NCBI GenBank assembly: GCA_041912595.1
Contig: JAYRMR010000025.1
Location: forward strand, 1-64,000
Length of the DNA stretch: 64,000 nucleotides
DNA from: Roseateles_B sp041912595
GTDB lineage: Bacteria > Pseudomonadota > Gammaproteobacteria > Burkholderiales > Burkholderiaceae_C
Reading direction: 5' to 3'
Under the pieces are notes generated by a model, which did no database searches, was not told the DNA's origin, and saw nothing but the letters and a program-made list of their open reading frames with translations. This document shows, one piece after another, positions 34,320 to 42,827 of this stretch; the first letter of the stretch is position 1, and each line of letters starts with the position of its first letter. Both the position numbers and the translations under genes were made by a program.

Positions 34320-35555
34320 TCAGTCGATGACGACGCCGAAGTCACCGTCACTGGCCTTCTTGGCCACGGGCGCCAGCAGCAGCTTCTCGCCCGGCTTCAC
34401 GCCTTCGAGCACCTGCGCCTTGCCGCCATCCTGCAGGCCGATGCGCACCTTGCGGGTCTCGGGCTTGTGCTTGGGATCGCTCTCGCTGCCGGCCTTGTAG
34501 AGCTGCACGTCGTAGCGGCCCTGCGCGTCGCGCTCGCCCAGCGCGACCATGGGCAGCGTGGGCACCTGCTTGGCGCTGCCCGTCTCGATGTTGACCTGCA
34601 CGGTCATGTCGGAGAGCAGGCTGCGGTCCTTGTTGTCCACCTCGAACAGCACGTTGTAGTAGACGGCGTTGCCCATGCGCTCAGGCACCGGCTGGATCAC
34701 GCGGACCCGGCCCTCGTACTGGCGCCCCTCGCCGGACAGCGTCGAGAACTTCGCCACCTGCCCCACCTTCACCGCGGAGACATCGGCCTCGGGCACACGG
34801 GCGCGGACGGTGATGGTGTCCAGCTGCGCCAGAGCGACCATCACGGGCGTGATCTGCACGGCGATGACGGTCTGGCCGGCCTGCACCGGGATGTTGACCA
34901 CCGTGCCGTCCATGGGCGCGGTGATGCGGGTGTAGCCCAGGTTGAGCTGGCGCTTGGCGAGGTCCGCCTGCAGGCGCTGCATGCTGGCCTGCTGGCCGCG
35001 GAAGTCGGCCTGGAGCTTGTCCAGCTGCCCCTGCGCGTTCTCGGCCTCCTGGCCCGCGGTGGCGCTGCCCGCCAGCAGGCGCTGCTGGCGCTGCACCTCG
35101 CGCTGGGCGAGCTCGATGTCCACCTTCATGCGCTCGAGCTGCGCCTTCTGCTGCGCCACGGCGGCCTCGGCCTGCGCCAGGTCGCTGCGGGCGATCTCCG
35201 GGTCGAGGCTCACCAGCAGGTCGCCTTTCTTGACGTTCTGGCCGAGCTCCACGTGCAGCGTCTGCACCTGCCCGCTGACCTGGGCGCCCACGTCCACCTT
35301 GGTGCGGGCCTGCAGGATGCCGGAGGCCTGCACGAGCTGCGTGATGTCCGCCAGCTTGACCTCGCCCACCGGCGGCGCGGCCGGCGGCTTGGGCGGATGC
35401 GTCAGGCGCCAGCCGCCGCCGACGAGGACCAGCACCCCGAGCACGATCAGCGTCGTGCGCCAGCGGCGCCAGCGCGAGCGGCCGCGCTTGAGCCGGGTGG
35501 ATTCGGGGGTGGATGCCTGCGTGCCTGGCACGCGCTCTTGACTCGATTCGCTCAC
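34320..35555 (-). CDS. macA: MacA-type periplasmic adaptor (membrane fusion protein)
   Basis: Links the MacB transporter to the outer membrane channel. The GTG at 35555 (VSESSQERVPGTQ), preceded by GGGAG, gives 411 aa and is preferred over an ATG at 35600 without a ribosome site. One N-terminal membrane helix (TLIVLGVLVLVGGGW), a biotinyl-lipoyl domain (VDVGAQVSGQVQTLHVELGQ), a coiled-coil hairpin (about residues 115-200) and beta-barrel domains follow. First gene of macA-macB-outer membrane factor. A 215-bp gap without any gene separates it from regA. Confidence 0.94.
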   Translation of the reverse strand: MSESSQERVPGTQASTPESTRLKRGRSRWRRWRTTLIVLGVLVLVGGGWRLTHPPKPPAAPPVGEVKLADITQLVQASGILQARTKVDVGAQVSGQVQTLHVELGQNVKKGDLLVSLDPEIARSDLAQAEAAVAQQKAQLERMKVDIELAQREVQRQQRLLAGSATAGQEAENAQGQLDKLQADFRGQQASMQRLQADLAKRQLNLGYTRITAPMDGTVVNIPVQAGQTVIAVQITPVMVALAQLDTITVRARVPEADVSAVKVGQVAKFSTLSGEGRQYEGRVRVIQPVPERMGNAVYYNVLFEVDNKDRSLLSDMTVQVNIETGSAKQVPTLPMVALGERDAQGRYDVQLYKAGSESDPKHKPETRKVRIGLQDGGKAQVLEGVKPGEKLLLAPVAKKASDGDFGVVID

Positions 35556-35770
35556 GATCGCTCCCGTCGTTCTTGTCGGTAGGCTCGTCGGCCCCGACAT
35601 GGGCCGTCCGATGTGGGCGGGAGTCTAGCGGCGGAACGAAGCGGCACAGGGTGCCGGAAGGCAGGGACGGGACGAGCGGTCAGAACGGTGGGGCGAGCGG
35701 GCCGTCGGAGGGGATGAACGGAGCGGACACCCCGAGGCAAGACCTGGCCCCACCTCCCCTCGACACGCCC

Positions 35771-36340
35771 TCACTTCACCCGCTGCTTCTCCAGCTTCCT
35801 CGCCAGCGTGCGGCGGTGCATGCCCAGGCGGCGGGCGGTCTCGGAGATGTTGAAACCGGTCTCGGCCAGGGTCTCGTGGATGCGTTCCCACTCCAGGGTC
35901 TTGATGGAGGTGGTGCGCTCGGTGAGCTCGACCTCGGCATCGCCCTCCGCCTTGTCGAATGCGGCCTCGATGTCATCGGTGTTGGCGGGCTTGGCCAGAT
36001 AGTGGCGGGCGCCCAGCTTGATGGCCTCGACGGCGGTGGCGATGCTGGCGTAGCCGGTCAGCACGACGATGACCATGGCCTCGTCGTGCGCGTGCAAGGC
36101 CTGCACGCAGGCCAGGCCGGAGTCGCCGCCGGACAGCTTGAGGTCGACCACCGCGAAGCCCGGGCGGTGCTCGGCCAGACGCGCCTGGACCTCGGCCAGG
36201 TTGGCCGCGCGCAGCACGCGGTAGCCCCGTCGCTCGAAGGAGCGGATCAGGGTGCGGGCGAAGCTGTCGTCGTCCTCGACGATCAGCAGCAGGCGGTCTT
36301 CAGCGTCCACGCTTGGATTCCGGATGTCGTTGGGCGGCAC
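35771..36340 (-). CDS. regA: RegA/PrrA-type redox response regulator
   Basis: Two-domain DNA-binding response regulator controlling respiration-related genes in relatives. It is 189 aa from a GTG at 36340; a GTG at 36310 is an alternative start. The receiver domain has VEDDDSF, phosphoacceptor Asp66 in VVDLKLSGGDSG, VLTGYASIATAV and the conserved Lys in YLAKPANTDD. A short Fis-like helix-turn-helix ends the protein (IHETLAETGFNISETARRLG, then MHRRTLARKL). It overlaps the end of regB by about 40 bases, so both are co-translated. Confidence 0.93.
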   Translation of the reverse strand: MPPNDIRNPSVDAEDRLLLIVEDDDSFARTLIRSFERRGYRVLRAANLAEVQARLAEHRPGFAVVDLKLSGGDSGLACVQALHAHDEAMVIVVLTGYASIATAVEAIKLGARHYLAKPANTDDIEAAFDKAEGDAEVELTERTTSIKTLEWERIHETLAETGFNISETARRLGMHRRTLARKLEKQRVK

Positions 36341-37679
36341 TCGCGCGCCGCACGCTCAGGCTGGACAGGGGCAGGCGCATGGCCACCTCGGCGCCGCCCT
36401 CCCAGCGGTTGCGGGCCTCGATCTTGCCACCGAGGCTGCGGGCCACGTTGACGGACAGGAACAGCCCCAGGCCGCCGCCGGGCTTGCCCTTGCTGCTCTG
36501 GTAGGGCTTGCCGAAGCGCTCCAGCATCTCGGGGGCAAAACCTGGCCCCTCGTCGAGCACGGTGAGCGCGAGGACCTCGCCATCCTGCTCCAGCGCCGCG
36601 CGAAGCGTGATCTCGCCGTCCGGGCGGGCCTCGAGGGCGTTGTCCAGCACGTTGTCCACCATCTGGCGCAACGCGAAGTCCGAGTACATCGGCACGTCCG
36701 GCAGATCCCCGGCCTCGAAATGCAGCGCCCGGGCCGTGCGCGTGCGGCGCCACTGGGTCACGAGCTCGTCCAGGAAGGCATGCAGATGCGTCTGTGCCGG
36801 CGCCTCGCCGCGGGCCTCGCCGGCCGAGAGCAGGATGCCGCTGACGATGGTCTTGCAGCGCTTGAGCTGCAACTGCATCTCCTCGATCTCCTCGCGCAGC
36901 TCGGGGTCGCCCGCGAAGGGCGCCATGCGGGCCCAGTCGCCGAGGATCACCGACAGCGTGGCCAGCGGCGTCCCGAGCTCATGCGCCGCGCCCGAGGCCA
37001 GCAGGCCCATGCGCACGATGTGCTCCTCTTCCGCCGCGCGCTGGCGCAGCTTGGCCAGGCTGGCGTCGCGCTGGCGCAGATTGCGCACGATACGGTGCAT
37101 GAAGACGACCAGCAGCACCGCGTTGAGCAGGAAGCACAGCAGCAGCCCGCCCACGAAATGCACCGACAGCGCCGGCACGTCGACGTCCGGCAGCGCCACG
37201 GGGCGGTAGACGTGCGTGAGCGTCATGAAGCTCACGCTCGCGATGGCGACCATGGCCCAGATGTAGGCCGGGCGCAGCAGCACCGTGCCCACCGCGATCT
37301 GCAGCAGGAAGAGGAAGCAGAAGGGGTTGGTGATGCCGCCGCTGTAGTAGAGCTGGCCGCTGAGCACCGCGACGTCGATCAACACGCCGCCGAACAGCGC
37401 GCCATTGCTCACGTCCCGCCCGCTGCGGCTGTGCAGCCAGCTCGCCACATTGAAGAGCGTCAGCGCGCCCAGCAGCGTCAGCATCTCGGCCAGCGGCAGG
37501 CGGATGGCGAGCAGGAAGTGGACGGTGAGGATGGTGGCCAGCTGCCCCGCCACGGCCAGCCAGCGCAGCTGGATCAGCTGCAGCAGATTGCGCCGCCCGG
37601 CCAGCGCCTCCGAGGCGCGACCGGCCGCGCCGAGGTGTGCGACCTCGGCCTGCTCCTGCGCTTCAAGCGTCTGGTTCAA
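36300..37679 (-). CDS. regB: RegB/PrrB-type redox sensor histidine kinase
   Basis: Membrane kinase that in relatives senses the quinone pool and redox state and phosphorylates RegA. About six hydrophobic segments come first. Between two of them is GGITNPF, the heptad tied to ubiquinone sensing in RegB. The H-box is GAAHELGTPLATL and a cysteine (QLKRCKTIV) lies about 42 residues after the histidine, matching the redox-active Cys position of RegB. The ATPase domain has N (DNALEARPDGE), DEGPGFAPEM and GGGLGLFLS. No ATG fits: a TTG at 37679 with GGAG upstream is chosen; a TTG at 37724 is possible. It sits immediately downstream of SURF1 and the cyo genes. Confidence 0.92.
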   Translation of the reverse strand: MNQTLEAQEQAEVAHLGAAGRASEALAGRRNLLQLIQLRWLAVAGQLATILTVHFLLAIRLPLAEMLTLLGALTLFNVASWLHSRSGRDVSNGALFGGVLIDVAVLSGQLYYSGGITNPFCFLFLLQIAVGTVLLRPAYIWAMVAIASVSFMTLTHVYRPVALPDVDVPALSVHFVGGLLLCFLLNAVLLVVFMHRIVRNLRQRDASLAKLRQRAAEEEHIVRMGLLASGAAHELGTPLATLSVILGDWARMAPFAGDPELREEIEEMQLQLKRCKTIVSGILLSAGEARGEAPAQTHLHAFLDELVTQWRRTRTARALHFEAGDLPDVPMYSDFALRQMVDNVLDNALEARPDGEITLRAALEQDGEVLALTVLDEGPGFAPEMLERFGKPYQSSKGKPGGGLGLFLSVNVARSLGGKIEARNRWEGGAEVAMRLPLSSLSVRRASAAQRHPESKRGR

Positions 37680-38433
37680 GGGCTGCCGCTCCGGGGACTC
37701 GGCGCCGCTCGTAGCGCCACACAAACACCACCGCCGCCGACACCATGGCCGCCAGGGCCAGCCACGTCAGGGCGTACATGAGGTGATTGTTGCTGAAAGC
37801 CAGGACGGTCAGCCCGGCGCGGGGCCACGGCCCTTCCCTGCCCTCGCTGGCGTCGAGGAAGAAGGGGGCGACCTCGCCCGTGAGCCCCTGCGCGGCCGCG
37901 ATGGCCGGCACATCGCGCGAGTACCAGCGCCCGGCCTCGGCGTCGTTGCGCTGCCAGAGCCGGCCCTCGGGCTCACTCAGGCGCAGCAGACCCTGCAGCT
38001 CGACTTCACCGGGGGCTGGCGCGTGCGCCTTGGGCGCGCGGTGCGCGGCGTCCACGAAGCCGCGGTTGACCAGCACCCAGCGGCCGTCCGGCGTCTGCAG
38101 CGGCGTCAGGACCCACCAGCCGGTGCCGAGCAGGGTGCTGGCCTGCACGAGCGTCTCGCGGTCAGGGTCGAAGCGGCCGCGCACGAGGACGCGCTGGTAC
38201 TCGTGCGTGTCGCGCCGCACCCGCGGCCAGTCCTGCACAGGCGGCAGCGCTTGGGGCGCCCCCGCCTGGCTCGCGGCCACGCGGGCGATGAGCGCCTCCT
38301 TCCAGGCCAGGCGCTGCCACTGCCAGGTGGCCAGGGCGAGGAAGACGGCGGCCAGAACGGCGCCGCCCAGCGTCACCGCCAGCAGGCGCCAGGAGGGGCG
38401 ACGGGAGGCGGCGAGGCTGGGCGGATGGGTCAT
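37663..38433 (-). CDS. SURF1-family oxidase assembly protein
   Basis: Inner-membrane protein that assists heme insertion or assembly of heme-copper oxidases. The ATG at 38433 (MTHPPSLAASRRPSWRLLAV) gives 256 aa; an upstream in-frame start adds eight residues. One helix near each end (about 22-42 and 220-242) brackets the periplasmic domain with WQWQRLAWKEAL, VNRGFVD and NNHLMYALTW. It lies 37 bp after cyoD and its end overlaps the regB start region. SURF1 normally serves aa3-type cytochrome c oxidases, so its place behind cyo is of interest. Confidence 0.92.
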   Translation of the reverse strand: MTHPPSLAASRRPSWRLLAVTLGGAVLAAVFLALATWQWQRLAWKEALIARVAASQAGAPQALPPVQDWPRVRRDTHEYQRVLVRGRFDPDRETLVQASTLLGTGWWVLTPLQTPDGRWVLVNRGFVDAAHRAPKAHAPAPGEVELQGLLRLSEPEGRLWQRNDAEAGRWYSRDVPAIAAAQGLTGEVAPFFLDASEGREGPWPRAGLTVLAFSNNHLMYALTWLALAAMVSAAVVFVWRYERRRVPGAAALEPDA

Positions 38434-38470
38434 GGTGATGCGATCGGCGGCAGGCACCGATCGTCCGTCA

Positions 38471-38854
38471 TCAGGGCAGGTTGCGCATGTCGTGCACGGG
38501 CATCATGTTGGTGTTCATGTGGTACATGACCCAGATGGAGCCCGACAGCATGATCAGCACCAGCGCCGCGGTGAAGATCAGGGCCAGCAGGGACCAGCCG
38601 CCCTCGACCTTGCTGTTCATGTGCAGGAAATAGACCATGTGCACGACCATCTGCACGGCCGCGAAGGCAAGGATCACCAGCGCGGTGGCATTCTTGGACG
38701 GCAACACCTGGCCCATCACCAGCCAGAAGGGAATCGCCGTCAGCACGACGGACAGCAGGAAGCCGATCACATAGCCCTTGACCGTGGCGTGGTAGGCCAG
38801 GTCGTCGTCGTGGTGGCCGTGATCAGCGTGGTGATCGTGGTTGTGTTCGCTCAT
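38471..38854 (-). CDS. cyoD: Cytochrome o ubiquinol oxidase subunit IV
   Basis: Small membrane subunit of the bo3-type quinol oxidase. The ATG at 38854 gives 127 aa. A His/Asp-rich N-terminus (MSEHNHDHHADHGHHDDD) precedes three membrane helices (GYVIGFLLSVVLTAIPFWLV, ALVILAFAAVQMVVHMVYFL, LIFTAALVLIMLSGSIWVMY). It is separated from cyoC by 122 bp that hold a structured repeat (copy C), unlike the tight spacing elsewhere in the operon. Confidence 0.95.
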   Translation of the reverse strand: MSEHNHDHHADHGHHDDDLAYHATVKGYVIGFLLSVVLTAIPFWLVMGQVLPSKNATALVILAFAAVQMVVHMVYFLHMNSKVEGGWSLLALIFTAALVLIMLSGSIWVMYHMNTNMMPVHDMRNLP

Positions 38855-38899
38855 CTCAGTTCTCAAGCATTGTTTGCAGTAAGCCTCCCAAGCCCAGTG

Positions 38900-38971
38900 G
38901 CGCTTGCAGATCCGGCTTTGCCGGGCTGCCAAGCGCGCCCCCTCGAGGGGGCGGCCGCAGGCCGTAGGGGG
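38900..38971 (-). repeat. Multi-hairpin intergenic element, copy C (inside the cyo operon)
   Basis: Same architecture and orientation as copy B at 5775-5850. The outer stem GCGCTT (38900-38905) pairs with AAGCGC (38931-38936) around CCGGC-ttt-GCCGG. CCCCCT-cg-AGGGGG (38938-38951), then CGGCC-gca-GGCCG (38952-38964), then a TAGGGGG tail follow. The outer and last stems differ in sequence from copies A and B but remain fully paired. Confidence 0.75.
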
Positions 38972-38976
38972 GGGAG

Positions 38977-39603
38977 TCAGAGCGTGCCCATCAGGTAGAC
39001 AAAGGTGAACACGCCGATCCACACCACGTCCAGGAAGTGCCAGAACATCGAGAGGCAGATCAGGCGGCGCTTGTTCTCCTTGATCAGGCCGTGCTTGCTC
39101 ACCTGCAGCATCAGCGTGACGAGCCAGACGATGCCGAAGGTGACGTGCAGGCCGTGCGTGCCGACCAGCGTGAAGAAGGCCGACAGGAAGGCGCTGCGCT
39201 GCGGGCCCGCGCCCTCGTGCAGCAGGTGGGCGAACTCATAGAGCTCCAGGCCTAGGAAGGCCGCGCCGAACAGGCCCGTGACCGCCAGCCAGATCAGCAG
39301 GTGCTGCTTCTTGCCGTGGTTCATCGCGATCATCGCCATGCCATAGGTGATGGACGAAAACAGCAGGAAGCCCGTGTTCACCGCCACCAGCGGCAGGTCG
39401 AAGAGATCGGCGCCCGAGGGGCCGGCGGCGTAGGACTTGCCCAGCACCGCGAACACCGCGAACAGCACCGCGAAGATGAGGCAGTCGCTCATCAGGTAGA
39501 GCCAGAAGCCCAGCAGGGTGCCCTGCTGCGGGTGGTGCTCGCCCTTGAGGTCGTAGAAGCGCGGCGCGCCGTCGGCTTCGGTCAGGGAAATGGTGTGACT
39601 CAT
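38977..39603 (-). CDS. cyoC: Cytochrome o ubiquinol oxidase subunit III
   Basis: Core membrane subunit of the bo3 oxidase, 208 aa with five hydrophobic segments. GFWLYLMSDCLIFAVLFAVF is the typical first helix, followed by SSITYGMAMIA and THGLHVTFGIVWL. It is translated 27 bp after cyoB. Confidence 0.96.
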   Translation of the reverse strand: MSHTISLTEADGAPRFYDLKGEHHPQQGTLLGFWLYLMSDCLIFAVLFAVFAVLGKSYAAGPSGADLFDLPLVAVNTGFLLFSSITYGMAMIAMNHGKKQHLLIWLAVTGLFGAAFLGLELYEFAHLLHEGAGPQRSAFLSAFFTLVGTHGLHVTFGIVWLVTLMLQVSKHGLIKENKRRLICLSMFWHFLDVVWIGVFTFVYLMGTL

Positions 39604-39630
39604 GAATCAGTCCTCCAGGTCAGCAGCGGT

Positions 39631-41640
39631 TCAGCGGGCCGCCAGCGCGGCCAGATGGGCGGTGCGGGCGTCTTCGCTGCGCTTCACGGCATCGGCCTGG
39701 ATGTAGTAGTCGCGCTTGTAGTTGAAGGTGTGGACCAGGATGGCCACGATCGTCACGAGGAAGCTCACGCCGGCGACGAGCCACATGTGCCAGATCATCG
39801 CGAAGCCGAACAGGGTCGACAGGCCGGCGATCACCACGCCCGCGGCCGTGTTGGCCGGCATGTGGATGTCGGTGAAGCCGCTGGTCGGGCGCTTCACGCC
39901 GAGCTTCTTCATGTGGTGCCAGGCGTCCAGCTCATGCACGACGGGCGTGAAGGCGAAGTTGTAGTCGGGCGGTGGCGAGGACGTGGACCACTCCAGCGTG
40001 CGCCCATCCCAGGGGTCGCCCGTCTCGTCGCGCAGCTGCTCGCGGCGCAGGTAGCTCACCACCAGCTGGATCAGGAAGCTGCCGATGCCCAGGGCGATCA
40101 GCACGGCACCGAGCGCGGCGATCTGGAACCAGATCTGCAGCGACGGGTCCTCGAAGTGGCTCATGCGGCGGGTCACGCCCATCAGGCCGAGCACGTACAG
40201 CGGCATGAAGGCCAGGTAAAAGCCCACGAACCAGAACCAGAAGCTGCACTTGCCCCAGAACGGGTCCAGCTTGTAGCCGAAGGCCTTGGGGAACCAGAAG
40301 GTGATGCCCGCCATCAGGCCGAAGAGCACGCCGCCGATGATGACGTTGTGGAAGTGGGCGATCAGGAACAGGCTGTTGTGCAGCACGAAGTCCGCCGGGG
40401 GCACGGCCAGCAGCACGCCGGTCATGCCGCCGATCACGAAGGTGACCATGAAGCCCACCGTCCACAGCATGGGCACATCGAAGTTGATGCGGCCGCGGTA
40501 CATGGTGAACAGCCAGTTGAAGATCTTCGCCCCGGTCGGGATCGAGATGATCATGGTCGTGATCCCGAAGAAGGAGTTCACGCTGGCGCCCGAGCCCATG
40601 GTGAAGAAGTGGTGCAGCCACACGAGATACGACAGGATCGTGATCACGACCGTGGCGTAGACCATGGAGGCGTAGCCGAACAGCTTCTTGCGGCTGAAGG
40701 TGGACACGACTTCCGAGAAGATGCCGAAGACCGGCAGCACGAGGATGTAGACCTCGGGGTGGCCCCAGATCCAGATCAGGTTCACGTAGACCATGGCATT
40801 GCCGCCCAGGTCCGTCGTGAAGAAGTTGGTGCCGACGTAGCGGTCCAGCGAGAGCAGCACCAGCACGGCGGTCAGCACCGGGAAGGCGGCCACGATCAGC
40901 ACGTTCGTGCACAGGCTGGTCCAGGTGAAGACGGGCATCTTCATCATCGTCATGCCCGGTGCGCGCATCTTGATGATGGTCGCGATCAGGTTGATGCCCG
41001 AGAGCGTGGTGCCCACGCCCGCGATCTGCAGGGACCAGATGTAGTAGTCCACCCCCACGCCCGGGCTCGCCAGGATGCCCGACAGCGGCGGGTAGGCCAG
41101 CCAGCCGGTGCGGGCGAACTCGCCCACGAACAGCGACATCATCACCAGGATGGCGCCGCTGGCGGTCATCCAGAAGCTGAAGTTGTTCAGGAAGGGGAAG
41201 GCCACGTCGCGCGCGCCGATCTGCAGCGGCACGACGTAGTTCATGAAGCCCGTCACCAGGGGCATGGCCACGAAGAAGATCATGATCACGCCGTGGGCGG
41301 TGAAGATCTGGTCGTAGTGGTGCGGCGGCAGGAAGCCGACCTGGTCCCCGAAGGAGATGGCCTGCTGGGCGCGCATCATCAGGGCATCCGCGAAGCCGCG
41401 CAGCAGCATCACGAGGCCGAGGATGATGTACATGATGCCGATCTTCTTGTGGTCGATGCTGGTGATCCAGTCACGCCACAGCACGCCCCACAGGCGGTAC
41501 TTGGTCAGCAGGAAGAGCATGGCCAGCCCGCCCAGCACGACGCCGGCGAAGGTGGCGAGCAGGATGGGTTCATGCAGGGGGATCGCGTCCCACGAGAGCC
41601 GCCCGAACACGAGGCGGCTGAGGTCTTGAGCGTCAGACAT
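39631..41640 (-). CDS. cyoB: Cytochrome o ubiquinol oxidase subunit I
   Basis: Catalytic subunit carrying low-spin heme b, heme o3 and CuB; reduces oxygen to water with quinol electrons and pumps protons. It is 669 aa with 14 to 15 hydrophobic segments, as in E. coli CyoB. WGHPEVYILVLP contains the His-Tyr pair and the pump Glu; HHFFTMG holds the CuB histidines and HFHNVIIGG the heme-ligand histidines. It lies 17 bp after cyoA. Confidence 0.98.
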   Translation of the reverse strand: MSDAQDLSRLVFGRLSWDAIPLHEPILLATFAGVVLGGLAMLFLLTKYRLWGVLWRDWITSIDHKKIGIMYIILGLVMLLRGFADALMMRAQQAISFGDQVGFLPPHHYDQIFTAHGVIMIFFVAMPLVTGFMNYVVPLQIGARDVAFPFLNNFSFWMTASGAILVMMSLFVGEFARTGWLAYPPLSGILASPGVGVDYYIWSLQIAGVGTTLSGINLIATIIKMRAPGMTMMKMPVFTWTSLCTNVLIVAAFPVLTAVLVLLSLDRYVGTNFFTTDLGGNAMVYVNLIWIWGHPEVYILVLPVFGIFSEVVSTFSRKKLFGYASMVYATVVITILSYLVWLHHFFTMGSGASVNSFFGITTMIISIPTGAKIFNWLFTMYRGRINFDVPMLWTVGFMVTFVIGGMTGVLLAVPPADFVLHNSLFLIAHFHNVIIGGVLFGLMAGITFWFPKAFGYKLDPFWGKCSFWFWFVGFYLAFMPLYVLGLMGVTRRMSHFEDPSLQIWFQIAALGAVLIALGIGSFLIQLVVSYLRREQLRDETGDPWDGRTLEWSTSSPPPDYNFAFTPVVHELDAWHHMKKLGVKRPTSGFTDIHMPANTAAGVVIAGLSTLFGFAMIWHMWLVAGVSFLVTIVAILVHTFNYKRDYYIQADAVKRSEDARTAHLAALAAR

Positions 41641-41657
41641 CTTGTAGCTTCAGCGGA

Positions 41658-42731
41658 TCAATCTTGGCGGGCCGCGGCGGGCGCGGGGAGGAACTGGTCG
41701 GCGTTGGCCGGGGTGCACTGAGCGGTCACGAAGGACTTCTCGCCCTGGCCCCAGGCCTTGCGGGACACCCCGTCCACGCCGCCTTTGCCCTGGCCGCCGG
41801 CCGCATCGATGGCCATCATCTGGCCCATGCACATCTTGGCGCTGTCCACGCAGCGGTTGAGGATGGCGTCGTAGAGGCCGTTGGCCACGCGGGCGTAGCG
41901 GCGCACGGGCTCCTTCTCGCTGGGCTGTTCCAGCTTCAGGTAGTCGGCGCGGCTGAGCTCGCCGCCCTCGGTCTTGGCCTTGGCGACCCAGGCGTTGAAG
42001 TCCGCCTCGGACAGGCCGTGGAACTTGAAGCGCATGTGCGAGAAGCCGTCGCCGCTGAAGTTCGCGGAGAAGCCGTCGAACTGGCCGGGCTGGTTGATGA
42101 CGGCGTGCAGCTGCGTCTGCATGCCCGGCATGGCGTAGATCTGGCCGGCCAGCGCGGGAATGTAGAAGGCGTTCATCACCGTGGACGCCGTGATCTTGAA
42201 GCGGATCGGGCGATCCACCGGGGCGGCCAGCTCATTCACCGTCGCGATGCCCTGCTCGGGGTAGAGGAACAGCCACTTCCAGTCCAGCGCCACCACTTCC
42301 ACTTCCAGCGGCTTCACGCCGGTGGGGAGGGGGCGGGACTCGTCCAGGCGCTCCAGCGGGCGGTAGGGGTCCAGCTTGTGCGTGCTGATCCAGGTGATCG
42401 CGCCCAGGGCGATGATGATCAGCAGCGGCGCGCCCCAGATGATGAGTTCCAGCTTGGTGCTGTGATCCCAGTCGGGGGTGTAGGTCGCTGCCTGGTTGGT
42501 CTGGCGGTAGCGCCAGGCGAACAGCAGGGTCAGCAGGATCACCGGGACGATGATCAGCAGCATCAGCAGCGTCGAGGTGGTGACGAGGTCCGCCTGCTGG
42601 CGAGCGATGTCGCCGGAGGGGTTCATCACCACGGTGTTGCAGGCGGCCAGGGGCAGCGCTGCCAGCGCCAGCACGGAGCGGCGCAGTGCGGGGGCCAGGG
42701 AGGCCGGGGACAACAGGGGTTTTCTATACAT
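41658..42731 (-). CDS. cyoA: Cytochrome o ubiquinol oxidase subunit II (lipoprotein)
   Basis: Subunit II of the bo3 oxidase, 357 aa. The signal ends LPLAACN (lipobox LAAC), two membrane helices follow (LLMLLIIVPVILLTLLFAW and IIWGAPLLIIIALGAITWI), then a cupredoxin domain without CuA ligands (VVALDWKWLFLYPEQGIATV, STVMNAFYIPALAGQIY). The C-terminal extension has four cysteines. First gene of the seven-gene minus-strand run cyoABCD-SURF1-regB-regA. No cyoE (heme o synthase) is in this run. Confidence 0.97.
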   Translation of the reverse strand: MYRKPLLSPASLAPALRRSVLALAALPLAACNTVVMNPSGDIARQQADLVTTSTLLMLLIIVPVILLTLLFAWRYRQTNQAATYTPDWDHSTKLELIIWGAPLLIIIALGAITWISTHKLDPYRPLERLDESRPLPTGVKPLEVEVVALDWKWLFLYPEQGIATVNELAAPVDRPIRFKITASTVMNAFYIPALAGQIYAMPGMQTQLHAVINQPGQFDGFSANFSGDGFSHMRFKFHGLSEADFNAWVAKAKTEGGELSRADYLKLEQPSEKEPVRRYARVANGLYDAILNRCVDSAKMCMGQMMAIDAAGGQGKGGVDGVSRKAWGQGEKSFVTAQCTPANADQFLPAPAAARQD

Positions 42732-42787
42732 CGGGATAACCAGCGCCGGGTTAACGAGCTTGCGTTTCGGGCGCGAATGTATCCTGA

Positions 42788-42801
42788 TTGACCCATGTCA
42801 A
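42788..42801. promoter_or_regulatory. FNR/ANR-like palindrome upstream of cyoA
   Basis: TTGAC-CCAT-GTCAA is a perfect dyad matching 8 of the 10 defined bases of the FNR/ANR consensus (TTGAT-N4-ATCAA). It lies 57-70 bases upstream of the cyoA ATG and overlaps the first possible MFS start codon at 42795. ANR represses cyo genes in pseudomonads; the same use here is inference. Confidence 0.4.
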
Positions 42802-42827
42802 CGATTGGACATTTTGTCCCAGGTCCC

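Noticed and set aside
39301..41721. 806-codon plus-strand frame opposite cyoB
   Set aside because: Shadow of the cyoB gene, with a His/Asp/Gln-rich composition and no domain.
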